A stretch of DNA of 64,000 bases, from positions 17,528,354 to 17,592,353 of the forward strand of contig NC_045139.1 of assembly GCF_008831285.2 (NCBI RefSeq), given 5' to 3'. The notes beneath the pieces were generated by a model. The model was given only the letters and a program-made list of their open reading frames with translations. It ran no database searches and was not told the origin of the DNA. This DNA comes from Nymphaea colorata. Taxonomy: Eukaryota > Streptophyta > Magnoliopsida > Nymphaeales > Nymphaeaceae. Made by a program: the position numbers and the translations under genes. Of this stretch, positions 51,363 through 62,084 are shown piece by piece; within the stretch, counting starts at the first letter, position 1, and every line of letters starts with the position of its first letter.

Positions 51363-52666
51363 CGAAATCACGCTGTTGATAGGAAACCTGATAGTTCAGG
51401 TATATGTAACTTATTGTGCTTCAAGATCAGACCTTTTCATTACGTGCAAAACCCAAAAATGAAGGCTTCTTAAATGCTGAAAATGTTTATATATCACTAT
51501 GAAAGAGAAATTTGATCAACTCAAGTGGACAAAAACTATTGATAATGAGGAACTTCAGCACATTATAACATATGGTATATATAAGTTTCAAAAAAATCTC
51601 TTCAACCTCACAAAAAATTTAGGAAGATTATTGTAGGCTCATATGCTTTTCTTCAGCAAATATGCGGCTTGATTCTTTGGAATAACCTCCCTGTTTTTTG
51701 GCAGTTTGGGTGTTGGAATTGCAACGCTGTTGCTGGTTTTCTCTTACCCATTGATGAAAAGATTGACATATTGGGTATGCTTTGCTTTTGATATAGCTTT
51801 TATCAGTAGCTTCTTTTGCTCAACTACAGTTTGTTAACCATGGCAAACTTGATTGCAGCCTCAAGCATACCTAGGCATGACCATGAACTGTGGAGTCTTA
51901 CTGGGTTGGTCAGCAGTTAAAGGGAGCTTAACTCTTGCTGATATCTTCCCATTATACTCTTCTGGTGTATTCTGGACCATTATATATGACACTATATATG
52001 CACATCAGGTACATGAGATTTTTATACTTCTTTGTTACTGCAATCATAAATCCACATACTTTTGAAGGTTTCATGAATTCAAACTTGGAAATACCAAGCA
52101 GTTTCACTGTCTGAATCGATTAAGAGTTCAGAGTCCAACCGATCCCTGTTGGAATCGGTTCTACCTTAACAACTGTAGGTCTTAGTAGAGCCCAAATGAG
52201 ACTAGGAGAGAACTAATCAGGTTGTATCTTCTGTGCGAACCATTTACTGTTTTACATGCATCATGGGGATAACAAGCCAACCTTTTTTTAGAGCACCCAG
52301 TAAATTTCAAAACTATAGTAAGATTATACTGGGGACATGGATGACCATGGTAACTATCTCTGGTGGGCATGTGAGTGCAAAACTTAAGTACTTTCTTCCA
52401 TGGTTAATAATAATTTGGAAGGGAAAGGGGAGGCTTCGGCCTCACTCGGATGGTGGATTAGCCTTTCACACACCCGATCATAATTTGGAGATTTGATAAC
52501 TGCAAGTCCAATTGTATCAGGATAAGAAAGACGACGTGAAAGCTGGTGTAAAGTCCACAGCCTTAAGGTTTGGAGAATCAACAAAGAGTTGGATAAGTGG
52601 ATTTGGAGTTGCCTCCTTTACTTTCTTCCTCCTCACTGGATACACGGCTAACCTTGGTACGTGATG

Positions 52667-52704
<38 letters not shown>

Positions 52705-53038
52705 CTTAACAAACGATCATCGTTCTTCTTAAGCAGGTTGGCCATACTATGCATTCTTGGCAGCTTCAGCTACCCAACTAGTGTGGCAGATTTGGACCCT
52801 TGACATATCAAGACCTGAAGAATGCGAAAAAAAGTCAGTACTACTGATAACTATAATGTCTTAATCGTTATGCAGATTATGTGATTTCTATAGTTTGTAG
52901 AGAATAGAGAATGGGTAGTGAAAGAAAATAAGATGTTTCTTGTTTGTTTTCTTGAATACGCATTTCAGGTTTGAATCAAACAAATACTTTGGAGCTCTCG
53001 TCTTCTTCGGGATTTTGACCGGAAAACTCGTGCAGTGA
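50255..53038 (+). CDS. COQ2-like UbiA aromatic prenyltransferase, tandem copy A
   Basis: Eight exons: 50255-50484, 50697-50832, 51165-51286, 51705-51774, 51859-52008, 52521-52656, 52737-52833, 52969-53038. They join in phase to 336 residues and TGA. Exons 2-7 have exactly the COQ2 lengths and phases. Motifs: first-helix R61-I-D63-K64-P65-V-G67-T, first Asp motif N112-D113-IL-D116-R-D118-F-D120, and second motif YDTIYAHQ (229-236) followed by DKKDD (237-241). The catalytic set looks complete. Compared with COQ2 the N-terminus is about 73 residues shorter, and conserved N-W-G before the second motif is N-C-G (C197). The short leader lacks early acidic residues until E10 and could still be an organelle presequence, but the compartment is uncertain. 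It probably prenylates 4-hydroxybenzoate or a related aromatic acid. Whether it serves ubiquinone or a specialised product is unknown. Shikonin-type geranyltransferases are a known example of COQ2 relatives with a new role. Confidence 0.88.
50513..50642. repeat. (TG)n-rich microsatellite in copy A intron 1
   Basis: Imperfect TGTGTG runs interleaved with two near-identical copies of ATTATCACCAAATGGGGTTA (about 50537 and 50644). Confidence 0.8.
51287..51360. repeat. (CT)n(AT)n microsatellite at the start of copy A intron 3
   Basis: Directly after the donor TTTTG|GTAT: (CT)n then (AT)n. The equivalent position in copy B (57607-57690) carries the same compound repeat. Confidence 0.9.
52669..52702. 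repeat. (CT)n microsatellite in copy A intron 6
   Basis: A pure (CT)n run about 12 bases into the 80-base intron 6. The paralogous intron of copy B has it too (59221-59255). Confidence 0.9.
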
Positions 53039-53480
53039 AAGGCATATGTGACCGTGGCCATGACTCCTCGTGCCACATTTAAGATGGAAAAGTGGAGTAA
53101 TAAGATCGCTTCTGTCAGGTTCATCCCAAAGTCTTCTGACTGTTGAAGTGAGACCCAAGTGTGTGATTTAGTAGAATAACCATGTACTTGCACTGTACAA
53201 TGTTATCATTGGTTGGTAGTAAAATATATTTTACTATCCCATATATATGATGTACGTCCTGGGAAAATATATTTTGTGTTGACTATATATGATGAATGGT
53301 TTATGGTATCTTATACGAATGCACCTTGGGTACAGGACGAGAAATATGTGCTGTTGTCTCTCATCTCATTGTGATGACAGGCAATATTTTTAAAGTATGG
53401 CCAACAAACAAGCCTAAAGAACTGAGTTTCACGTATTCGATCTTGGCTTCCCTCCTATGGCACGATGAGCTGATATCAAG
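53039..53480. repeat. Copy A 3' flank, duplicated after copy B
   Basis: 3' UTR and downstream sequence that aligns with 59594-60020. Shared landmarks include GTGAGACCCAAGTGTG, TGCTGTTGTCTCTC, AAAGAACTGAGTTTCAC and TCTTGGCTTCCCTCCTATGG. The shared block ends near the (TA)n run at 53484. Confidence 0.8.
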
Positions 53481-53483
<3 letters not shown>

Positions 53484-53557
<74 letters not shown>

Positions 53558-53577
53558 AGAGAGAGAGAGAGAGAGAT
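53484..53577. repeat. (TA)n(GA)n compound microsatellite
   Basis: About 28 bases of TATATA followed by about 60 bases of GAGAGA with single interruptions. Confidence 0.95.
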
Positions 53578-54362
53578 GTAAAAAACTATCTCAACCTTTT
53601 TCTTTTTTTAGGACATGATGGTTTATACACTGCTATTAAATGACCCAATCGTGCTACTAAAAGATCTTAAGACCAGGACTATAGATCAAGTCTCAACCGC
53701 ACCATCTTACTCCTCACGCGCTTTCTCATGGTGTTGCTCCTGTACCAGTATACAACACATGCAAAAAAGGAAGGTGGGCCAGAAGGGGCCATGGCCTCTC
53801 CTCAAATTTCCAAAAAGAAAAATTTGTATATAATTAAAAAAATTCATTTAGCCTATGAAAAAGTTATATTTTAGCCCCTGTCAAAATTCTAAAACTATAC
53901 TTTGGAACTCTAATGAAAAATATCTAATTCCACATTATGGGACTTCGTCTGTGGTTCTGTTCTCTCATTATATGGTCTAATCCTTAATCTCTCCCACTCA
54001 TTCAAATGAGAAATGGAATCACATAGTAATGCAGGTAATATTAGAAACTAATAATGGAGTAACCTGCCGTAATGTTTTGAATTTTTTGCACTTCTCTGGT
54101 TAGGAAGGTAAAAAAAAAAGTAGTGAAATTATGTAATGGAATTTCACAGTTCAAGCTGCATTTTCTAGTCAAATTGGATCTGCATAAATTGTGTTAGGGC
54201 CGACTTGAGAAATCGCAAATCACTCTGTTTCTGACCAAAGCCTCCAGAACTTGATGCACTTCAGTTCAGCCGTTGTTTATTGGAATATCACCAAGAACTT
54301 GATTACCGTCATGACATTCGTAGAATTTGTGCAATTCAAAAGCTAATTTATAGATATGAACG

Positions 54363-54393
<31 letters not shown>

Positions 54394-55020
54394 GGTTTAT
54401 GAGTGTGGAAGAAATGTCAGCAAGGCAAAAGTCTTTTTTTCCTATCACGTGGTTAAGGACTGCATTGATGTCTGGTGTAAAGGGCACATAGTCATGCAAT
54501 TTACACTAGAGATGCGAACGCCTGTGCCACTTTTCTTTACAATTTTCTTTGACCAAATATATTACTTTGACATTGTGTCTGTCTTTTTGCACAATTTTTT
54601 AGTGTGCAGGAGAAAACTTCACGACTCTAACAAAAGCAAGTCTTTCTTTTCCACCCCGAGGTCCAGGGCTGCACTGGGGTCGGGGTTGGAGCTTGCAGTG
54701 CACATCTACTAGTGCATTGCTTTCCTCCAATTTGCACAAGGATTGCGGGGGCCCATGACGCTTACCAGCCACTGACCATCTTTTGTTTCTTGGAACTTTT
54801 GCTGATCACCGAGTAGGTGCATGAGAATTGCAAGCGCCCCATCCCCATCTTACTGTATGTTAGTCGAGAGGGACTGACTTTCAACATCAAAGAAATGTGA
54901 GTTTTGCTCCTTTGAGCTTCTAATCTTTTCCATGGTTGAAGACTTTTTCTTCGAAGCAGCTGAGTCCTAGATCGCAAAAATTCTTATGAACTGTCAACTG
55001 AATCCATTAACTGTTGTGCT
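53578..55020. other. Intergenic DNA between copies A and B
   Basis: No coding sequence was recognised. The segments 54025-54310 and 54840-55010 are duplicated upstream of copy C at 62085-62370 and 62385-62515. A (TA)n run lies at 54366-54393. Confidence 0.65.
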
Positions 55021-55972
55021 AATCTTTTAGGTCCCTAAGCGTAAGGCGACCAAAAGCTTGGGATTTCGTTTCCTTTGAAAACATGGAAGAAAAAACAGCA
55101 TTTCGGCCGTCGTCATCAAACTGACGCAATGGTCAGGTCGTATACCATCGATCATCTCAGCTGAGTCGAGTCTTCCGCCGCTATGAATCAATGAGAAAGG
55201 AAAAGCCATTCTTTGAATCTCACGTTAATACGGGTGTGGAGGCACGGGCATCAGGTGGAAAAAATATTCATTTTCATATTGGTAATTCGTGGTAAGTTTT
55301 TTATAAGTTTACATATTGGTGCTTTCTAAAAATTTAAAATTTCACAAGTAGTGCCCTAGAGTTTTCTGGCTCTGCCCTTGCATTAATAATAAAAACTTTA
55401 GAATGTGCCTTTTTGCCGAAGATGCCTATTTTTTTTCACATGTTTTAGCATTTTTCTCTACCTTGAAGGCTTGAACTCTATCCACAAACCGGCTATGCGT
55501 TTGGAGGACACCTTAAGAAATGAAATTTTGTAAAATTCAGGATTTTTTACTAGCTTCAGGGACCAAGTTTATGCATTTGGGTGACACGATAAGAACCTTA
55601 TTTTCATTTTTTAAAGCCTGGTTTTTGTTTAAATAACAAAAATGATGAGTTAATATAGTAAATATATTGATATCATTAAAATATGAAGTTTTCCATGAAA
55701 AACCAGGGTGGAGAGGGGGGGGGCAAGGTTTTTTTGGCCCTTTGAAAATGAGTTTTGTCAGTATGCCTAAAACCAAGTTGTGGAGAAAATGTCAAACCAA
55801 ATAACCCAAAATATCCATATCATGAGGCATGTCTCTTGTTATGGGCCATAACATTTGACTTGCTTCAGTCAAACGGCCCCATACAGGATAACGCTTTCAA
55901 TGCAAGCAGCATAAGGGAAATATGAAAAGAATTAAAGGGGGTATAGTGAAACCTTATAGTTTTAGATATCAC

Positions 55973-55980
55973 TATAAAAG
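55973..55980 (+). promoter_or_regulatory. TATA box of COQ2-like copy B
   Basis: TATAAAAG lies 97 bases before the ATG at 56077, in the position equivalent to the copy A box. Preceding shared text includes CAGCATAA, GGAAATATGAAAA and GAAACCTTATA. Confidence 0.6.
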
Positions 55981-56076
55981 AAAACACCATGCACGAAGAC
56001 TCTCAACTCAAACTCTCTGCCTTGCCTCATCTTGTAGTAGATGTTGCTTGCAGTATCTGTTATGTTATGATCAAGC

Positions 56077-56731
56077 ATGGCATCAGCGTCCTTCTTGATT
56101 GAACAGAAGAGCCTTGCAACTAGCAAACCCACCAAGCCAGGCGCATGGCCCCATCACTTCATTCCTGCAGCATTGCGAACATATGCTCGCTTGGCTCGTG
56201 TCCACAGGACTGTAAGATTTTGGCTTGTGGCTTGGCCGCAAATGTGGTATTATGCTCGATTGCACGCCCGTGTGTGTGTGTATGTATGTATGTATGTGTG
56301 TGAGAGATTGGTAGCTACCAGATTCTTATTTTAAGTGTTAAACCCATAATTTGGACGTCCCGAGATCGATGGTTGAGAGTGAAAGGAGATCGAGCATTTT
56401 ACTCATCTAATATTAATTAACAAAATTTTCTTTTTATTTTCATGTCAGTCCAAGATAATTCTTTATGGGTTTAGCACTTAAGGGTCCAATACTTACCAAT
56501 TTGTATATGTGTGTAGGCACCAAGCTCTAATGTGTGAGGCTTGCTAGGAATCCTCTTATCTGTCGATTATAGAAACCTGGTAGGGATTTGATTGACAGAA
56601 AAGGAGAGAGACTGGTTTTTGAAGATCTCTCTTTTCTCTCTCCATTGCTATTGTCAAGTTGTTCTTTCAAAAATCCAAAAAACCCTTCAAAAGAGAGAAG
56701 GAGTTTTGTTTAAGGAAACTCGTGTTTCATG

Positions 56732-56775
<44 letters not shown>

Positions 56776-57606
56776 TTTCAAGGGTACTTCAAAGACTTCA
56801 AAAAATGGCTTAACTTCTACGTTTACAATTAGTTAATCTTCATTGTCTAACCTCTTTGGAATCGGTGGCCTAAATGATTCCTATCAAAGTTTGGTTTATG
56901 GTAGCTCCTTGTTTATATATATATATATATATGTATATCTTCATTTGTAATTTTTTTTGTCCGCATGTTATGGCAAAATGGGGTAGGATTATGAGTTTCT
57001 GATGTGAGTTTGGTGCAGGGGAATTGCTTTGGCTGCGCCGCCTGGTAAGCTTCCGGATCTGAGCCTGATGTGGGTGCTCGCTTGGGCTTCGTTCTTCGCA
57101 AAAGGGTTGGGCTGCACCATCAATGACATATTGGATCGGGATTTTGATTCCAAGGTATAATTTCTCCTTCTCTTAACTTGCCTTTCGTTTATGTGCACGC
57201 TGAATTTGTTACTACCAGACATTAAAACGGAGAAAATATTTCTTTGAGAATTAATTCATGTATCCATTTGTAACTTCTCGACAAACAAGTAGTCCCTTGT
57301 AAATAAATGAAATAATATAAGGGCGGTCTTTTGCCGATATTTGACTACATTTTCTTCATCTTAGTAACAGCTTGTGTCATTTAATTTTACGGGCAAGATA
57401 TTTGCTGTCTCAAGGTTATTATCGTGTTTCTCCAAATAACTATTTTAAATCCCCAAATTTAACCTTCTCGTATGGCACAACAGGTACAACGGACAAAATC
57501 AAGGCCAATCGCAAGTGGACTTCTCACGCCTTTCGAGGCAGCTCTATTTCTTGTCTTTCAACTCTTACTTTACATTCGTGCTCTCTCACTAACAAACACA
57601 TTTTGG

Positions 57607-57693
<87 letters not shown>

Positions 57694-59220
57694 TTCAAAA
57701 ACTCTCCTCAACTACAAATTATATATTTTTTCCCTCCTCACAAAACTTTTGGGAAGATTATTGTAAGACTCATATGCTTTTCTTCAGCAAATATGCGTTT
57801 GATTCTCTGGATTAACTTCCCCTTTTTCCACAGTTTGGGTGTTGGAATGGCAGCACTGTTACTGGTTTTCTCTTACCCATTGATGAAGAGAATGACATAT
57901 TGGGTACGCTTTGCTTCTGATATAGTTTCTTTGAATAACTTCTTTTGCTCAATTACAGTTACTTGATCATGGAAAACATAATTGCAGCCTCAAGCATATC
58001 TGGGCTTGACCATGAACTGTGGAGTCTTAATGGGTTGGTCAGCGGTTAAAGGGAGCTTAAGCCTTGTTGACATCTTCCCATTATACACTGCTGGCGTATT
58101 TTGGACTATCATATATGACACTATATATGCACATCAGGTACATTACATTTTTCTGTTTTTTTTTTTTTTGTCACTGCAATCCAGTCAACATGTTTTTGAA
58201 GGTTACATGAATTTGATACAACGGTTGGAAGAGTGTGATAATGAAAAAAAATCACTGAAAGTACTGCAGCCGTATGATAATAAACCTGAGATTGGATCCA
58301 TTTAGGTAGATCCAGTGAAGAAAACCGCATCTACATACTATCTAATTAAACTTGGAAATGCCATGCAGTTTCCTGACTTATTCCATTAAGAGTTCCGAAT
58401 CCTACCGATCCGTGTTGAATTCGGCTTTGTCAATACAACTTTAGGTCTTAGTAGAGCCTGAGTTAGATTAGGAGAGAATTAATCAGGTTTGTATCCTCTT
58501 AAAGTTGGACCTGAACTTGACGGGTACTCGGGTTATGTGATCTCCCAGGTCTCAAAGCAGCTTTGGACTCTCAAAGCAGCTTTGGACTCTGAGGGCAGGG
58601 GGACATGGGAGGGGGGGGGGCATAGGCCATGGCCCCACCCTGGCAAATGAAAAAAAAAAATTACATTAAAAAAATATAATTTTTTAAGTTTGCAATATAT
58701 TTTTTAGAGTTGAATTCAATTTGGCCCTACCCCAGATCCAGAGGTTGGACTGTCGGCCCGTCCCTAAAAAAAATCATGACTTCGCTCCTAGACATGGGTC
58801 AAGTTTTCACCTCTCAGTACGCCTCAACAATGGATTCGATCTGTGTTCGAACCATTTACTTACTTACATGCATCCTGGGGATGACAAGCCAACATTTTTT
58901 TTTGAGGGCCCAGTAAATTTGTAAACTACCTTAAGATTTTACTGGGGACATGGATGACCATGGTAACTACATCTGTTGGGGAATGGGGAATGATAGCGTG
59001 TACTTTTCTCTTGGTTGATCATAATTTGGAGAGATTTGGTAACTGCCAGTGGTCTGTCCGTCCAATTGTATCAGGATAAGAATGACGAAGTGAAAGCTGG
59101 TGTAAAGCCCACAGCCTTAAGGTTTGGAGAATCAACAAAGAGTTGGATAAGTGGATTTGGAGTTGCCTCCTTTACTTTCTTCCTCCTCACTGGATACACA
59201 GCTAGCTTTGGTACGCGATG

Positions 59221-59254
<34 letters not shown>

Positions 59255-59593
59255 CCTATTTTTATCAAACAATCGTCCTTCTTCTTGAGCAGGTTGGCCA
59301 TACTATGCATTTTTGGCAGCTTCAGCTGCCCAACTATTGTGGCAGATTTGGACCCTTGACATATCAAGACCTCAAGACTGCGAAAAAAAGTCAGTACTGC
59401 TGATAACTATAATCTATTAATCATTGTTCAGATAATGTGTCTTTTATAGTTGTAGAGAATAGAGAACAGGTAATGAAAGAAAATAAGATGTTCCTTGTTT
59501 GTTTTCTTGAATACCCGTGTCAGGTTTCAATCAAACAAGTACTTTGGAGCTCTCGTCTTCCTCGGGATTTTGATCGCGAAACTCATGCAGTGA
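56077..59593 (+). CDS. COQ2-like UbiA aromatic prenyltransferase, tandem copy B (altered first-helix motif)
   Basis: Eight exons: 56077-56246, 57019-57154, 57484-57605, 57834-57903, 57988-58137, 59075-59210, 59293-59389, 59524-59593. They join in phase to 316 residues and TGA, with no frameshift or premature stop. Exons 2-8 match copy A in length exactly; exon 1 is 60 nt shorter. The first Asp motif is intact (N92-D93-IL-D96-R-D98-F-D100). The second reads YDTIYAHQ (209-216) then D217-K-N-D220-E221. The conserved first-helix motif is not intact: where COQ2 has RLDRPIGTW and copy A has RIDKPVGTW, this copy has R41-V-H43-R44-T45-V-R47-F48-W49, while the flanking LAR and WLVAWPQMW are unchanged. 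The gene shares N-C-G with copy A. It may be a functional enzyme with changed specificity or an early pseudogene; the open frame and good splice sites favour expression but not proven activity. Confidence 0.82.
56262..56302. repeat. (TG)n/(TATG)n microsatellite in copy B intron 1
   Basis: GTGTGTGTGTATGTATGTATGT-like run early in the 772-base intron 1. Further (CT)n at about 56735-56771 and (AT)n at about 56915-56932 lie in the same intron. Confidence 0.85.
57607..57692. repeat. (CT)n(TA)n(TG)n microsatellite at the start of copy B intron 3
   Basis: Starts at the donor as in copy A, but the TA part is longer and a TG part has been added. Confidence 0.9.
58551..58588. repeat. Perfect 19-bp tandem duplication in copy B intron 5
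   Basis: CTCAAAGCAGCTTTGGACT is present at 58551-58569 and again at 58570-58588. Intron 5 is 937 bases here against 512 in copy A, and this duplication plus a GGCCATGGCCCC-containing stretch after it fall in the extra sequence. Confidence 0.85.
59221..59255. repeat. (CT)n microsatellite in copy B intron 6
   Basis: Same intron position as the (CT)n of copy A, with a few interruptions. Confidence 0.9.
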
Positions 59594-60020
59594 AAGGCAT
59601 ACGTGACCGTGCCCATGACTCCTCGTGCAACATTTATGATGGAAAAGTGGAGGAATAAGATCGCTTCTCTCGGGTTCATCCGAAAGTCTTCCGCCTGTTG
59701 AAGTGAGACCCAAGTGTGGGGTTTAATAGAATAAGCATGTATTTGCATTATACAATGTTTAACATCTCCGCTTGATAGTAAAACTATGCTCCAGAGCGAT
59801 TAGAAGAAACAAATTTTTCTTGAGAAAATATACTTTCTGTTGACTGTATATGATGAACAGTTATGATGTCCTGTATGAAAACACCTTTTTTACATGGCGG
59901 GCAATGCGTGCTGTTGTCTCTCGTTGTTAAGACAGGCAGTATGTTTTAAGTAGGGCCACTAAACAAAACCAAAGAACTGAGTTTCACATATTCAATCTTG
60001 GCTTCCCTCCTATGGCACTT
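59594..60020. repeat. Copy B 3' flank, paralogous to 53039-53480
   Basis: Shares ordered blocks with the region after copy A down to CTTCCCTCCTATGGCAC, where similarity stops. Confidence 0.8.
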
Positions 60021-60024
60021 GAAC

Positions 60025-60930
60025 TGGTTTTGAACAATACTGGAATTAACGTCAAACTGTGTGTGGCAAATGGTGAAGATAGAATGATAACTATGAAAGT
60101 GTTGGTGGCGCCAATGGCAGCAGTGACGATGGCGGTGCTATGGTGGTAAAGTGGTTGGCGGCGAAGAGGGTAGTAGCAAATATAGAGGTAGTCGAAGTGA
60201 GAGTGAGACTACGGTGCAGGTAGCTCCTGGTGATTGAAAGTTGAATATATTTCATGAATATGTTCCAAAGTAGTTATAAATACATGAAAGAAGTTATTCA
60301 ATTGTTGGCAGTAAGTGGCAACGGCGACAAGGGGTGGAAAATGAGATATTCATGTTAAATTAAAACTAGAACATAGCTTGTTTTATGTATTTACATCTAC
60401 TTTGGAACATATTCATGAAGCAATAGCACTGTGACTGCATATGAAAAATATCACCAAAAATTGATAAAATAGTCGATCATTCCCCTCAATTTGACAAGCA
60501 TTTATGTCTATTCCAAAGAGTTAAAGAACAACTCTGCTCAAAAGTTACTAAGAAGTAATTTGTTGTGTTGATTCCACAGAATGAATCAGTAGGTGATGAT
60601 TTGAATCATTGATCTGGGATTCTAGTTGCCCGAGAGTTAAGGACGAATGAAAGTAAGTTGATTGTTTATGGTTTTAAAAGATTAAGGGCAGTCTCTGTTT
60701 TTTTTTTCCAAAGAATGAACCAACTGGGCGACGGAATTTGTCCCAGGTTTAAGCTTATTCCGGCCGCCCTCTTCATCGTGAAAGGGAGCCGACGTCCTTC
60801 TTCCATCCTGGTAATGCTGAGGCTTCCGCTGTCTCTGGTGCTCTGCAAGTAAGGCAATTTGGACGCCGCGTTGTTTCTATAACTAGCTGGGGTCAATCCA
60901 ATGGCCCCAGCTATATATACTGCTACAATT
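60025..60930. repeat. Duplicate of the 48065-49440 flank
   Basis: Begins GAACAATACTGGAATTAACG and proceeds through the same landmarks as the A-side flank, ending with GGACGCC..TTGTTT and TCCAATG. No gene was recognised. Confidence 0.75.
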
Positions 60931-62080
60931 TTTAAAGCAAACATTAATTATATTTTTCATAAACATAAAAAAGGCAGCAGAAAATGAGAGATGTGTACAC
61001 CCCTGCATCTCCAAACGAGTTTTTGAATTAATTTGCCACCGATTCTATTGTCAATGGGCTGGTGCGTGCCAGTTTTCACTGATAATAAATCCAATATAAA
61101 TCTAATACCCGACCGAACCGCTTTATAAATGACAATGTTTCATTAAGAAATCGGGACAGATTCATAGTTAAAAATGACACCAAATCGGATTTCAATTTGG
61201 ATTTAGGTGAATTGTTATCATATCTGAATATGTGAACATCCAAAAAAAAAAAAAAAAAAAGCGTAACTGATTCATATCTGAATATTAGTCTGAAGGCAAA
61301 GCTGATCCACACTCTCCCAAGGCTTCAAATATAAGGTCTCTAGAATTCCAATGGAAAAGCTAAGTTCCTCATCTCCCTGTGGTAAGGAAGGAAGCTCAAC
61401 TCTAAGCCTGCAGCTCAGCTTAATTAGGAGTTCAGCTTAATTAGGAGTTGGGCTCTGGCTGGGCCGCAGCTCCTACCTGCCGCTCAGGCCGGCCCAGTTA
61501 AAATTAAAATTTGTATATTTTAAATATAAAATAATATATAAATAAAATTAATCATAATAAATTAATAAAAATAATATTAAAAATATCTTATCAAACTGAA
61601 TTGGATTTAGTGGGGCCTACAAGGGCCAAAGATATATATATATATATATATATAGAAAAAATAGATATGTAAATAACTTTATCATCGTTTTACCTTTTTT
61701 TTTTCTATTGACAATTGATAGAAAAAATTGAGAAAAATTGTGAATTGACACCGGTTAATAAAAATGTCACATCTTTTCTCTTTCTTTTTTCTCTTAACCG
61801 CCAACGTCAAAAAAACTCGAAGTCTGTCCACCATCCAAAAGGCCTAGCATATATATAAAAGGGCACTATTACTATTCTCATGGTATCAGCATACAACACT
61901 GGGCTGCCCCTATTTTAAGTCTGGCTCAAGCTTGGACCTCATTTTTGCAACTGATTTATTTTTTTAAAATAATATATATATATAATTATATTAAAAATAT
62001 TTTTTTAAAAAAAAATTGTATCCAGGCCCATCCCGACCCCCACCCTTAAAGAGGAGGCTGGCAAGGGTTATGTCTCACTT
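60931..62080. other. Intergenic DNA between duplicated blocks upstream of copy C
   Basis: AT-rich, with a poly-A run at 61242-61260, a 17-base tandem duplication at 61416-61449, bipartite GC/AT repeat fragments at about 61440-61610 and 61900-62060, and (TA)n at 61631-61654. No coding exon was recognised. This stretch has no counterpart beside copies A and B. Confidence 0.6.
61416..61449. repeat. Perfect 17-bp tandem duplication
   Basis: CAGCTTAATTAGGAGTT occurs at 61416-61432 and 61433-61449. Confidence 0.85.
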
Positions 62081-62084
62081 CACA

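Noticed and set aside
50255..59593. Homogentisate prenyltransferase (tocopherol or plastoquinone) as the identity of copies A and B
   Set aside because: The motifs ([19 protein letters not shown]) and exon lengths are those of COQ2; homogentisate enzymes have different motif text and gene structure.
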